From Sporothrix humicola (Eukaryota; Ascomycota; Sordariomycetes; Ophiostomatales; Ophiostomataceae), in assembly GCA_021396245.1 (NCBI GenBank), contig WNYE01000004.1, forward strand, positions 496,001 through 560,000: 64,000 nt of DNA. The letters are read 5' to 3'. Numbering within the stretch: the stretch's first letter is position 1; each line of letters opens with the position of its first letter. Shown in pieces: positions 47,901 to 60,800 of the stretch. The notes beneath the pieces were generated by a model that worked only from the letters and a program-made list of their open reading frames with translations, did not search any database and was not told the origin of the DNA. A program made the position numbers and the translations under genes.

Positions 47901-48790
47901 GGTTCCTGCTCGCCGCCAAAGAAGAAGCTCCGACTCGTATGTGTGCGGTTTGTAAAGTAGTTGTTTGTGTTGGCTGCTGGCGGCTCGTCGCCCATGGGAG
48001 ACTGCGGGAAGAAACCTGTTGGACGTCTGGTGCCAAACGAGGCGTCCTTCTTCTGTCTCTGAGAGGCCGAGCGCGCAGGCATGGGCGTTTGTTGGTGCGG
48101 AGGGTGAGGGGGAGGTGGCGGCGGCATGGAGGACGAGGTCTTCTTGCTGGTATTGGCGCCGGAGCTGGCGTTTGCGGATGCGTACGCGGCACTCGCACTT
48201 TGGCCAGGGCGGGCCTTAGCTGCACTTGGCCGCATGTTCTTCCACGCGGTGTATCTTGAGTCGAGGTCCTCCTTGCTTGTCTTGGCCGATGGCGGGACGT
48301 TGAAGTTGGAATAGCGGGACGAGGCCGATGCACCAGACGGGCCCGACGACGGAGCGGTGTTGCGCGCGGCCGAGGTCGGGGCCTGGCCTGGCCGCCGGGG
48401 CGGCACTGGGTAGTGAGACGAGACATCCGACCAAGGGTTGCCACGGACACCCGAGGCAGCTGGGTAGCGGTAGGCGTTCCGGCTGCGGTGGTTGTCGTAT
48501 TTGGACTTTTGTTCGGGGCTGGTGAGGATCTCGTGTGCTGCTTGGATGGTCTGGAACTTTGCGTTGACTTCGGCTTCCTTTCCGGGGTTGCGGTCGGGAT
48601 GGTATTTCAGAGCTGGAAGTGGAAAAGAGACAGGTCAGTACTCAGTATTTGGTTTGCAGGATTCTTGTCACACAAGGAGAAGTGGCTACTCACCCAGTTT
48701 CCGGAACTGCTTCTTGATATCGTTGACGTCCGCCGACGCTGGCAGTTCCAGGTCGGCATAGTAGTCTCTACTGTAGTCTGCTTTCGCCAT
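44902..48790 (-). CDS. Large J-domain (DnaJ-type) protein with long disordered middle and conserved C-terminus
   Basis: Three exons, complement(44902..47234, 47293..48612, 48694..48790); 1249 residues. The J domain is at the N-terminus (about 7-75): DYYADLELPASADVNDIKKQFRKLALKYHP, split by intron 1 just before the HPD motif (37-39) that stimulates Hsp70 ATPase. No Gly/Phe region, zinc centre or C-terminal substrate domains of type I/II DnaJ are seen. The next 1000 residues are disordered (Ser, Pro, Ala, Asn). The last 90 residues look ordered and conserved, Trp/Tyr-rich (AWDKYVTEFRHYMLEWQAFN, FGWLTS, YLDWMEQDEEVR). I recognise it as a filamentous-fungal type III J protein without a settled name; the partner Hsp70 and process are unknown. 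A strong branch/acceptor signature (GCTAAC, then TTTTAG at 46544-46546) inside exon 3 suggests a further intron, so the middle of the model is uncertain. Confidence 0.85.
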
Positions 48791-51779
48791 GGCGACGGCA
48801 GTTTACTGGCTGCGAGCGCAGCAAAGGGCAGAAAAAGGAGTCTACTCTCTGAATCTCTCTCTTGCTCTTGTTTTCTTCTTGGTATGGCCTCGTATGGTGA
48901 AAGGTCTTGTTTGGAGTCGGTTTGCACGCCGTCTCGCTTTGAGATGCGTCGCGTTGGTCGTGAAGAAGGATGAGTCGTTCATGCGGCCGTCGGTGAGTCG
49001 GAGAGTCGCTCGAGCGGAGAAGGTCGTCGTGTGCGGGAGGAAGAAGGGAGAAGGACAGCTTTGTTTGGCTTTTGGCGTCGCGAGGCTTTGTAGACGACAG
49101 AATAGTTCGAGAAGCCGGCCGCGTCAAAGAGAAGTAGTGGAAAGTGGGTTGAAGCTAGTTCGTGTCGTAGTGCCCTTGTCTTTCTTAGTACTGAGTGCTG
49201 AGTAGTTGCCACGGGCGGTCAGCTTTTGGTTCGGTCTAGCAACGAACAATACAACCACAAAGAAAGACGCAAACAGCAAGGCTGTGTTTGTATTGTTTGT
49301 GTGCGTTGTACGTCGTATTTCAAGGTCTGTGGGCAGGAAAATAGAAATTAAAGACGGAGAGGGAAAACAAGGTGTGCCGGAAGCGAGCTCGAGCCGTTGT
49401 TCCGCGTTCTAACAGGGTGAAAAAGGTGTAGTACAGGGTAAAGTGAAAGGGCAAATAGGTAACAGGGATCCGTCTGGCAGTTAAGAGACTCGGAGAGTAG
49501 AGGGGAAAGCTGTTTGTGGGCGAAGGAACCGGGTAAGGGGTTGGGTAAACCGTCAGATCAAAAGTCGGGCCGTCAGCCAGTGACGAAGGCAAGATAGTCC
49601 TTCTTTTTGTTCTGGCCCTGGAGGCGACAAGATGATAGGAGGCACACGTGAAAGTTGGGTAAAAAGACGCAGCTGAAAAGGTGGCTGCAAGTGAGCATGC
49701 TTACCAGTATCTAGTATCCTAGTATGCCGTTCCTGTCCGGGGTGTCTGGTCGTTTTGGTGTGGTGGTATGAAGGAGCAAAAAAGAGAAGAGCCGAAAGCA
49801 AAAGAGGTTGTCGAGAGGAGGAAGTGCAGACGAAGATAAAGTCTGGCAGTCGAGATCGTCTTGGGAAGGAAGCAAAGGCTCGTCAGCAGGCAGGAGGTAG
49901 GCCAGGCCGCATGTGCGGGAATGGAGCAGAGCGTAGGCCTTGCCCGTCAGCCTCACGGTCAACGTCGCCCTGTTTTCTAGGAGAAAAAAGGCCTTCAGTC
50001 TCGGCAGGTCCGTTGGTCGCTGTTTCCTCCGAAACCTTTGTTCAGTATGGTCGTTCTTTCTGCTTTTGACTTTTTGTTTCTTGAGCTCTCAGAAATTGTA
50101 CGCAAACGGGCGCTCTGTGGCGGTGTCCTGTGCAAACAAAGAGAGTGCAAAAATGGGTTCAAAGGAGGGGCCTTTTCCCTTTTGTTTTGTTTGTTTCTCG
50201 AAATTATTTCGGGGCTTTGTTTTGTTTTCGGTTTTTGGAGGCCAAGATACCCTCTTTTTGGGGTCTTTTTTGGGGCCCTCTTCAGCCCAACGCGCCTGTG
50301 TCCTCGAAATTGCTGCTCTGGGAAGGTCCCCATAAAAAATTCGTCCCCACACTTTCCAGAGGCCTGCCCTCCCGCCCGCCAGTTTGTCGTCCTCGGGCGC
50401 CTCCTTCAAGCCCTCCAGCCTCTTTCCCTCTGTATTCGTGGATGTGTGGGGCATCAGACATCAGACCGCCAATTGGGCAAACTCTCACTTTTCGCTGTCT
50501 TTCGTCTTCCCCTCTGACAATGCAAGAAAATACGAAGCGCCGATTCGTGCGCATGCGCACAGCGTGAACATTGTCGTGTTCGCACATTACAGACTACCTC
50601 TCGGTGGCTGAGGCGGGCAAAGAGAAAAATTCGGTGGGCAGATGACAAGATGTGTGCCAAAGGACGCTCTGCTTGTGCCTTCCCTGTTTTGGCGTCACTG
50701 CTGCACACATCGATATACAGAAGCTCCTCTTGCCCTCCGAGCCCTCTCCTCTCCTCGTGCCTTCCTTCTTCACGTGCACATCTTGGGGTCGCACCTGCCG
50801 TACTACTGCAGCCAAAGCCTCAACTTTTCCCCCCGCCAAGCCCAGGTGAAGCAAAGCTTGGATATCAGGCATGAGACTCAGGGCAGTCGCCCACCGACAC
50901 GGTATTCTACACTGTTTCTCTACTTGGCGCTGTCATGATACATGTAGAAGGGGATATGACGTAGTGCCGTAGGAGGCCCAAGGCCCAACACTTGCGACGT
51001 CCAGCATATCCGCCCCTTGTCGCCTAAGCACAATACTGTTTATCCTTACCAGGCGGCAAGGCCTTCAGTTTCCGCACCAGCATTTTCACACTTTCACAAT
51101 TCGCCTCTGCCCATCTGACAAGGGGCGACAAAATCCCGCGTGCAAAAAGGAAGAGGGAAAGGGAATTCCCGCAACTGGCCTTGCCTAGTTTCCGCAAACC
51201 GTCGATCAGCCTTGTAAACCTTGTTTACTTTCCTGGTTGTTTGTTTAGTTTGCATGATCCTATATCCAAGATGCGTTCAAGATGCACCAAGATCTCAACA
51301 TTTAAGCGCAACAACGTAAATAGTGATCGCTTCACGTAATTCTCCTGTGATGCCATAATAATTTGTATTCAAGAGCCCTTTTGGATACACCTGGCCACGT
51401 ATGCTTCCCTTTTTGTGCAATAGCAACCATGCTGGTGTACCGCCTTGCATATATTTCCTTTCCTCAATCCTGACCTAGCCAAAGAGTAAGAGGAAGAAGA
51501 GCATTGCAAGGCATGAGAACAAGACAAGAGTGAAAAGAATAAATCAAAATAGAATACAAGCAGGTTAAAACCCCCTGACCAAAACAATGAATAAGCAAAC
51601 CAAAACAAAAACGCCTAATCCCTTAGTGTGTGTTCCCCCTTTTCGCCCAGCAATACTGTAGCTGTAGTCTTCCCCAAGTAAAAGCGAATAATATAAAAAT
51701 CAAAGACAATAACAAGAACTCCTTTCCATGATAAACAATTTCGTGGCACCACGCCCTACTTCCAGATAACCCTTGCATC
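48791..51779. other. 3-kb intergenic region between INCENP 3' end and the J-protein 5' end
   Basis: Holds the promoter/leader of the J-protein gene and the 3' flank of the INCENP gene. Around 49940-50570 five of the six frames stay open for more than 110 codons, with no recognisable domains. The remainder has only short ORFs. Confidence 0.5.
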
Positions 51780-54700
51780 TTACAACATGTCCTTGCCGAG
51801 CTCATAAGACCAGCCGCCCTCGCGACGGATCTTGTCGCGTGCAGCCATATCTTTCCGAATATCGTCCTCGGTAAGGCGGTCGATTCCGCTCCAGTTGGCA
51901 CTGCTGCCACGCGCGCGGAACTTGTGCCAGCGGTCCTTGCTCTTGTTGAAGACCTCTTCCATGTTGAGCGGGCCGGGCGGGCCAAACACCTGGAAGGGGT
52001 CGACTGTCTCCTGGCGCATGAGGGCCCGGCGCAGATCGGGCGAGTCAGCCCAGGGGGCGGCGTTAACCTGCTCCTCCTCGCTGTCCTCGTCGTCGGTCTG
52101 AATGTCGGGGAGCTCAATGGCGTCGCCGTTGGGGAAGCGCGGCGAAGACTTGGCGGCAGACTTGCTGACAGATTTGGCTGCTGACTTGGCCGTCGACTTG
52201 CCAGCCTGAGGCACACCAACAGGACGCAGAGGCGTCTTGTGTGCGGTGCCCTGCTGCGAGGCTGCAGCGGCGGCAGCGGCAGCGCTGCTGTTGCCGCTGG
52301 GAGCGAAAGAAATGGCAGCTTTGGACACTTGAGCCATGTCCATCGGATGGGCTGTCTTTGTCTGGTAGTTGTGCTGGGCCGTGACGGTAGACTTGAACAG
52401 ATCGCGCGACACGTTCGTCGGAGCAGTAGAGTAGCCGTTGCCAAAGACAGACTTGTTCGGCAGGTCCTGCAAATTGTTAGTATACAAGGAAATTGACGAA
52501 AATGTGGGACTCAAATGACATACCTTCTTGAAACCGTTCGAGGGACGCACGGGCGGGCCCTTGATGCTGGACACCCGCACCACATGGCCACCCATCTCGA
52601 GCTCATCCTCGTCAAACTCCTCGCTCATCCGAATCCGCTTCGCATCCTTGTGCTGGTACGACGGCATGTTGCTACCACCGCCATTGCCGCCAGCAGTGCC
52701 AGGACGACCATGGTTCTGGCTCTCGTAGGCATCGGTACCGGGCAGGGGACGCTTCTGCATAGCCTTGCCCGTGTGGGAAAGCACGGCATTGACCGGACGG
52801 TGCTGCTCCTCCTGAGAGCGGTGCATGTTCGTACCGGTCGCCGTCGCCAGGCGCGACTGCGGCCGCGGAGGCTGAGCGTCGCTTCTGCCATAGTCGGCCG
52901 ACGAAGGACCGCTGGGCAGCTGAGTGCGCTGCACCGGCGGTGGCGCTCTCGTCTGCTTAGCCTTCTCAATAGCCGCCTGGCGCTTCTTGGCCGCTGCTGC
53001 CTCGGCCGCTGCCTGCTCGCGCTCACGCTCGCGCTCTCTCTGCTTCTGCAGCTCGAGCTTGCGCTGCTCTTCCTGTTCTTGGAGGGCAGCCCGCTTCCGC
53101 TCAATCTCGGCCTTGGCGTCACGCTTGCGCTGTGCCTCACGTTCCTCGGCCTCTTTGCGCTTCGCAGCCAGCTCCAGAGCCTTGGGGCGTCCGTTTGAAG
53201 ACACCGAGCTCTTCAGGCTCTGCAGGGACGGCTTCGTGTGAAGAGACGCGGTACTAGCCTTGTTCTTCAGCTGAGGCGGGCCGACAAGAGTCTCGTGAAG
53301 AGAAGCAGCGAGAATGCTGTTCGAAGGATGGAACTGAGATGACTGTTGCTGCTGGTGCTGCTGTGAGCTGGATGTGTTGACACGAATGACTGTTGGGGCC
53401 TGCTTCGTCTTGGCTGGTGCGTCTTTGGTCGGCTTGATGGGGCGACGGATGGTCCGGGTGGCCTGTGTTGAGCGGGGAACAGAAGAGGTGGAAGAAACGG
53501 TGCTGTGGGCAGGAGGCGGAGGAGGAAGCATGCTGGCAGGGGCATCAGCCATGTCGGCATCATCGTCATTTTGCTGCGGCTTGGCCTTGCGTGGGCTTGT
53601 CCGGGTAGGCTTCGCCGCAACACGGCTGGGAGAGCTAGTCTGGGCCTTAGGCTTCGGCGGAGGCTGGTGAGACAGCTCGTCCATGTCGTCATCCTCGTCC
53701 ACCATCTTCGACAGCTGTTGCTGCTGCTGCTGCTTCGGCTGCGTTTGCGGCTGCTTCTGGCCTCTGAGCTCTCTCTGCGCGGGCGTCTGGGCAGGCTTCT
53801 CAACGGTAGCGGCAATCTTCTCCTGGTCCTCCACAAACACGCGCGCCTTCTCGCGCTCCTTCTCCCGCATCTTCTCCAGCTTGCCCATCTGCTCGGCCAT
53901 CCGCTGGACCTCCTTAAGCTCCTTCTCGCGGTGCTTCATCTCACGCTTCTCCCGCTCGGTAGACGCACGGGTCTTACGCGGGCGCGTCGGACTCTCAGAG
54001 CGAGAAGGCGACTTCTCCGTGCGAGAGGGAGACTCCGGGTGAGACAGAACATCAGAGGTGGCAGAGACTGCGGAGGCAGCTGATGTAGTGGATGTTGTGG
54101 TCGTGGCGGACGTCTGCCGGGAGAGATCAGGACGCGCAAGATCGGACGCGCTGTCGCTGCGGGCCTTGAGAGCGAGGCTCTCAGTTGATGGGCCAACAAG
54201 CAGACCAAGGCGGGTTGTTGATGGGGACAGCAGAGACGACTTGCCCTCCGCGCTCAGGGCAGCGCTGCTAGCCAGAAGCCCCTTGGATGTTTTGAGAATG
54301 GAAGACAGCTTGTTCTTGACATGCTTGAGAGGGCTGTCGCGATAGTTGCGTGACGGCGACTTGGATGGCGAAGACGGGCGGTCCTGCAGTTCAGAGACCG
54401 CGGAAAGAACCGATTGTGCAGGATTTGAGACTGAGATGGGCTTGGTGGTGGCGAGTGCCGTAGAGTCAGTCATGGGAAGGACGGGCACCGAAGCAGACTT
54501 CATGTGCCCCGTCACAGTGCTGGTCGTTCTCTCGGGGATGATGGGTGCCTGCACTCTCTTAGGCGATGCAGGCCGAGAGGCGTCCTGCTGGCGGTGCTTC
54601 GGGAGCACAAACTCTGTCTGGAATCCGAGAGGATCGACATCCTCCATCGTAGGCGTAGGAACAATGGCCTCAACCTTGGTCGGGCTTGCAGGAGCCGGGG

Positions 54701-56768
54701 CTGCAGGGGGCACAATCCAGTCGTCGTCGTCATCCTCGTCCTCTGGGAATGCGCCAGGGGCAGCAACAGACGTGGCAGTTCTCTTGGGGGAGAGCGACTT
54801 CTGCTGCTGAGCCTTCGTCTCCTGCTGGTGGGCCAGTGCGGCCAGAGACTTGGAAGGACGCGGCGCATTTGCCTGTGACTTGCCCAGCATGCTGATGCGG
54901 TCATGTAATCTCTGAGCGTAGGTCTTGTTGTGAGAAGCCATGTCCTTCTCAGCAGTGGCGTTGTCGCGGGCATCATTGTCCATATCGTCGTCCTGATCGT
55001 CGTCTTCGTTCTCCATCCGCACATTGCCCAGACTCTTGCCACCAGTAGGGCGGTTATAATAGCTCGTCCGTGACGGGTCAGGCTGGCCAGCGCGAGCGCC
55101 GGGGCCTCCCAGGCTCTTGTTGGAAGTGAAGGGGGCGCGTGCCGGAAGAGAAGCAAAGTTCATGCTGCTCTTGCGAACCACAGGACGCACAGGGCTTGAC
55201 GGGTCAACAGGGGACTGTGCTGCAGTCTCCTCGTTCTCGCCATCCTGCTCCTGCTCATGCTCCTCCTCCTTTCTTGGCTGGAGCACGCCCTCTTCGGCAT
55301 CGCTATGGTCCTCAGCTACCTCGTCGTGTACTTCTTCTTCATAGACAACAACATCCTCCTCTTCCTCCTTCTCCTCCCATGAGGAAGCAATAGCAGCACG
55401 CTTTTCGGCAATGAAAGCTGGAACAGAGGCCATTGGAGGAGTGGGAGCGGAAGGCGGCACGTTCATCAGCGCAAGAGCTGGCGATGCCACTGCGGCAGTG
55501 GGAGCAGGAACACCCATTGCAGTAAGAAGCTCACGGGGCGGCGGGCAAGCAGGCGTAGTGGACTGAAGAGGTGAGGATGGGGCGGGGACGGGCTTGCGGG
55601 TTGGTGACTTTCTGGCGGTCGATGGCTTAGGAGGCGACGCAGCCTTCTTCGGCCGTACAGAGGAGGGAGACTCGACAGGGCAGAAGGGAGATGATGACAT
55701 GAGCTCTGTATCCGCAGATGGTGAGGCAACCTTCTCAATTGGCGCTGCCGCCGGGGGCACCACTGTAGTCTGTTCCTCCTTGGCCGAGTGGAACGTGGGC
55801 TCCTCGGTCGGCTGTGTCGGGCTGGGATGGTCGGCCATCTCATCGGGCGACATTGCCAAATGTTTAGCAGGGCTTGCGACAGTTGCAGCCTTGCTCTTAG
55901 CTGCTGCCGCTGCGGCCTTTGTTGGGACGGGTTTCCGGACAATGGCTTCCGGCGTCGCGGGACGCGTCGGTTGTGAGAATGGCTGGGTTGACATGTCGTC
56001 GCCAGCAAGTTCGTCCTCCTCGTCATCGTCGTAACCCATGGCCACGTCTTGAGATTGGCTCCCATGATATCCAGAGTCAATAAGCGAGGGTGCGGCCTTT
56101 GTCGGTTTCGCGGCAGCAACGGGCGCGGTGGCCTTCTTTGTGTTTTGTGCTGATGCTGTTGCAGCGGCTGTGGCTGCCTTCGTCGTCTTAGCGGCGGCGG
56201 CGGCTGTCTTAGCAGCAGGAACGACGTGTTGTGGGCTCTGGCTCTTCCGTGGCGGCGCGGGCTTGTCCTCAGCGACTGTGAATGTAGGTGACTGGCGTCT
56301 TTGTTGCTGCTGGAGCGATGTGAGTTTGGAGACGGCGAAGGGATTCGGCGCGCCCTTGGGTGTGGATGAGAAAACATCGGTCAATGGCTGTGTTGTTAGA
56401 TATTTTGTCGACACAAAGTTCATAATCACGGATGCAAAGAGTACTTACCGCCCGGATGTCTCCCTTGTTGGCTTTGCGGGCAGTACGCGGCGTCTTTCCG
56501 CGTAACTTGCCGGGTGTCTTGAAGATGTCGGCGACATTTCTGTTCACGTTAGTATCTCGATAGTTTCTCCGCCTCGTTTCATCCAGGGTACACACATTTG
56601 GTTCTCCGAAAAGATATCGGCCATGTGCTCATTGAGCCAGTCGAGCTCGTTTTTGGCCGAGAACATAAATTCTCCCACCTCGGACTGGGCAATGTTGAGG
56701 GCGGCCGTCCGTTCCTCGACGATCCAGGGCGCAGCCCCGATGGGGTTACGCGGTCCTCTCATCGCCAT
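51780..56768 (-). CDS. sli15: Inner centromere protein INCENP/Sli15, chromosomal passenger complex scaffold
   Basis: Four exons, complement(51780..52466, 52524..56387, 56449..56539, 56596..56768); 1604 residues. The short first exons encode the N-terminal targeting region (MAMRGPRNPIGAAPWIVEER ... WLNEHMADIFSENQ) that in this family binds survivin/borealin-type partners. A long disordered, phosphorylation-prone middle with many SP/TP sites follows. Two highly charged helical segments (around 53820-53960 and 52940-53180, the latter EAEEREAQRKRDAK-like) resemble the single-alpha-helix region of INCENP. The last 115 residues are the IN-box (PWADSPDLRRAL, DPFQVFGPPGPLNMEEVF, RARGSSANWSG with the conserved Ser-Ser phosphorylated by Aurora). 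It should anchor and activate Aurora kinase at centromeres and the spindle midzone. It is longer than yeast Sli15 (698 residues) because of the middle part. Confidence 0.93.
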
Positions 56769-57815
56769 GGCGGGCGAAAAGGCGAAAAGGACGAAATGTC
56801 GCGATTATTAGAGCTTGTTGGGAGGTGAAAAAGACGCGATATTCTGTGGTGAGGAAGGGCGGAGACGTGAAAATGTCGACAGAAAGACGCGATGATGGGG
56901 TTGTCGGATTGAGGGATGTCGATTCGCGTCGTGTGTCGGTGGTTGTCGATGTCGAAATGGTCGTTGAATTGGTTGAAGCAAAAAAGAGAGAAGAGAAAAA
57001 GAGTCGACGTCGAGAAGAGGGGGCACGAAAAGAGGCAAGGGAGCCAAAAGGTCGAGAGAGGCAAGAACCACAGAGCCGGCAAGCAAGGAACAACCGTGGA
57101 GCTGGGGGCTTTGGGGCTTTGGTGGCCTTGAACTGTTTGTTTTGATTGTGATTGCCGTTTTGGGTAAGGTGCAACGGAGTGGGTCTGTGCTTCTCCACCG
57201 CCCACGCCATACGCGTGCAAATGCACAGTGAAATGCTAGCACGCAAAAATAGAAGTAAACAGGGAAAACAGGGGGGGAACGGCCTCGTCAGGCGGTGGGC
57301 ATCCCTACATACAGCAGCAAACACGCTGTACAGTCATCTTCGGCAGTCACGGTCAATGACGAACCCCAGGTTATTCAACGTGGAATCCCCGTGGATTCCC
57401 ACATGATGCTCTTTTTACTGTCAATGAAATTCATTTTTACTATTCATATTTTGTATATTGTATGATATCTGTTCGTAAATTTGACGAAAATGGGCTTTAC
57501 GGAATGAGGTATCAATCGAATAAAACATAGCAAAAACCGTTAGGAGTTTTTCACTTTTCATCTCTATGTTCAATACTCATCACTCGTTCATTTTGTTTCA
57601 ATATTTTTTTCTCGTTGAAGTATTTCTTTATGAAAATTCCGGTTCCCATCCATTGTTTTTACCTACAATTATCGTACCAAATATGTGGGGGGTAATGAAA
57701 AAGCAGCAAATAAAACAAATAAAACAGAAGTGAAATGAAATGAGGTGAAAAGGTGAAAATAGAAAATGTAGTTATAACATCATAGGATGACATGAAATGT
57801 CATAGTACTCTTTGC
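56769..57815. other. Intergenic region upstream of INCENP
   Basis: About 1 kb: a C/T-rich leader for the - strand INCENP gene (56769-57150, purine-rich on the + strand), then AT-rich DNA (57400-57800) that should contain the nma111 polyadenylation region. No gene seen. Confidence 0.6.
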
Positions 57816-60800
57816 CTAGGCAGTATCGCCATTGTCCTCGACGGCCGGGACGACGACGCCCTCGGCGGGCTCGCCCTCCACGACCTTGCCGCCCTCGTAC
57901 GTGACACGGCGCCAGCCGCAGGGCACCTCCTTGTCCTTGATCCACTCGACGGTGGGGAAGTAGTGCTCGTTCTTCTTCATGGTGACGACCCAGGGGACGC
58001 TGTCGAATGTGACAGCCTTGAGACGGAAGTCTGGTCTGTTAGCAGGCGTAGCAATGGGAGGGTGGGGGGTTAACACAAGCACTTACAGGTATTGTCTGGA
58101 ATCTCTTTGACGGCGGCGAGGAAGGCGTCGAGGTCGGGCGTGGGCTTGCCGTTGACGTGGGTGATAAAGTTTGTGGGCGCGAGGCCGTACTGGTACGAGG
58201 GCGAGCCGCGGGTGCGGGCCGAGACATAGACCTCGCTGAACAGCTTGCTGATCTGCTGGCGGACGCCGTGGTGAGGGCGGTGGAGGATGGCGCCGCAGAA
58301 AGAGACGGCGCGGTCGGTCTCATGGTCGTCGGCGGCGACGGTCGGCAGGCTCAGGCTGATCTCGTTGCAGTCACGGACGATGGTGGCGTCCAGCTCCTCG
58401 TGGTTGTACATAATGTCGAGCTCCGAGATGCGTGTAATGAGTCGATTATTCAGGGTGAGCAGAATGTCGCCCTCCTTGAGGCCCGACGACCGAAGGCGGC
58501 CCCGCTCAAAGGTGCGCTTGGTGACCATGAACAGCTGGTGCTGCGAGGTGTTGGCGACCGAGACCTTTTGGATCCACTCCTCAGACACGCCCATCAGGCG
58601 GGCCTGCGACATTTGGATGGCGCGGAACTCGACAGGCAGCATGCGCAGCTTGGGCACGACGCCGCGCTGGATCTGCTCAATGACGGGCAGCAGCGTCGGC
58701 GTGGCCAGACCCAGGTGATACTCCTCGTCGCGGTGTGTTGACGAAGAGCGCTCGCCCAGGTAGGTCAGCCAGAGCGCACGAACAGTGCCGTCATCCGATG
58801 CCAGGACACCACTGCCGCACTGGCCGCTCAGGTTGGTGTCGACCGTAATGGCGTCGACGTTGACGGCGCGGTAGCGGGGCGCGCCCGGGTTGGCCGGGAT
58901 GGCGACGGCAAAGACTTCAGTGACGGTAGTGGCAGCGTGGACGACGCGGCTGATGCGATTGTAACCGATAAAGTTGGTGGGCGCGCCCTGCGACAGCTCT
59001 TCGGTGCTCAGGCGCGCGCTCATAACGGGCGCGTCGACGAGCGAGGGGTCGTACTGGATAATGGCGTAGTTCTGCAGCGGGTGCAAGAACACAACCTTGC
59101 CCTCGACGACAATCGAGTCGGCAATGGTAATAGTAATGTCGCAGAGATCGTAGGGCACAATGGCGCGCGAGATGACGACCAGACCCTTCTCGGCGTCAAT
59201 GACGAGGCCCATGCCCCACTTACGGTTCTTGGGGAAGCCGTCAAGCTTCAACGGCATATAGCAGTTGACATGAACAAAACTCCGGACCAGGTCGGCGACG
59301 GCCGGGTGCGGCATGTTCTTCATCTGAATAAACTGGGCGGTGCGCGGCACTGGCGGGACGGCCGGCAGCGGGTCGCCAATATCCGTGAAATCCCAGAGAC
59401 CAGACACATCGTTGCGGACGGCCAAGCGCATCTTGGACGACCAGTGGCGGTCGACGTAGATAATGGACGTGTGCAGGGTGTGGAGATCGCGCAGGTGCTG
59501 GTAGGTGACGACAACACGAGACTTGTCGGGAATCGTCTGGACAGCCTGAATAAACGTGTCGAGATCGGGCGTCTTCTTTTGGTCGATTGACTGCACAATC
59601 CAGCCGCTATCGGAATTGTCAAAGCGGAACGACCCAGACGCCTCGCAGACGTAGACACCCTTACAGGCCACGCCGTAGAGACGCGCCTGTTGGTACGACA
59701 GGTTGTGGAAGCTTGCGCCGGCCACCGAAACAAAGCGGTCGGGCGTGATCTTGTGCAGGTCGCCGACGGGTACATTGACAATAATCGTCTCGCCGCCGCG
59801 CTGCAGCTCCAGCTTGACGTCCTGGCCGACGCTCGAGTCGAGAATATCGTCCAGGCGAATAAACTGCGTCAGCAGCTCGTCGTTGACCTTGACCAGCACG
59901 TCACCCTCCTCAATCTTGTCGGCCGAGGGACCCTCAGGCAGGACAATCTCGGCCACCAGCATGTTGGTTTCGGACGGGAAAGCGGCACGCATCTGCGCCT
60001 CGCACGACGGTGTCAGGCCCAGACGCCGGCACTCATCAAAGGGCTTGAGCAAGAACTGGCACTGGATGTCACCGCGCGTAATGGGCTTGCCCTCTTGCAG
60101 GCAGCGCAGGGCACGCAATGGGCGGTCGAGCGGCAAAAAGTAGTCGGTCGACGCGCCGTCGGCACGGCCACCCGCCTGCAGAGCCACCGCTTTGCCGTCA
60201 ATGTTGACGACAGGACTGCCCGAACTACCGCCACTGGCAGCCGCGCTAGCCTGGTAGTAACTCGTGTTGAAATCGCTGTAGCCCTCGCCGTACTCGGGCG
60301 CGTTGCGGTCCAGTCGACTGATGACACCCGACAGGATACTGAGCTTCTCGCCGGCATCGTTACCAACGACACGGATCTCGACACCGACCTTGGCCAGGTC
60401 CGGGCTGAGCGGCAAAGACTCAATGGGCATGTACTTGATCGCAGCCGGGTCGAACTTAAGGATACCGAAATCGTGGACGGGGTCGCGGTACACGGGGTAG
60501 GCATCAACCTCCTCGTGGTTGTCGAATATGCAGTAGCCCCAGAAGGGACCCGAGCCGACAACGTGGCGGTTCGTCAGAATGTAGCCGCGCTCGGCGTCGA
60601 CGACAAAGCCAGTGGCCTCACTCGTCAGGGCCGGGTCGGTGTCGAACGAGCAGGTCTGGCAGAACCGGATAGACACGACATTGCGCACCACGCGCTGGAT
60701 CGTCTCCTGCCACTCGGCCGACTCGGCCGTGGTTGCTGCTAGCAGGACAGCCGGCGGCACCGAGGCCGAGAGCTGTTTCTGGAGCGTGGCCTTGCTGTGG

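Noticed and set aside
57211..57216. ACGCGT (MluI cell-cycle box) about 440 bases upstream of the INCENP start
   Set aside because: Attractive for a mitotic gene, but about 16 copies of any 6-mer are expected by chance in 64 kb and ACGCGT also occurs near 7848 and 18793 without such a gene.
58937..60742. Two long + strand frames (217 and 350 codons) opposite nma111
   Set aside because: They mirror the strongly biased codons of the protease exon; the sense strand carries a conserved, recognisable protein.
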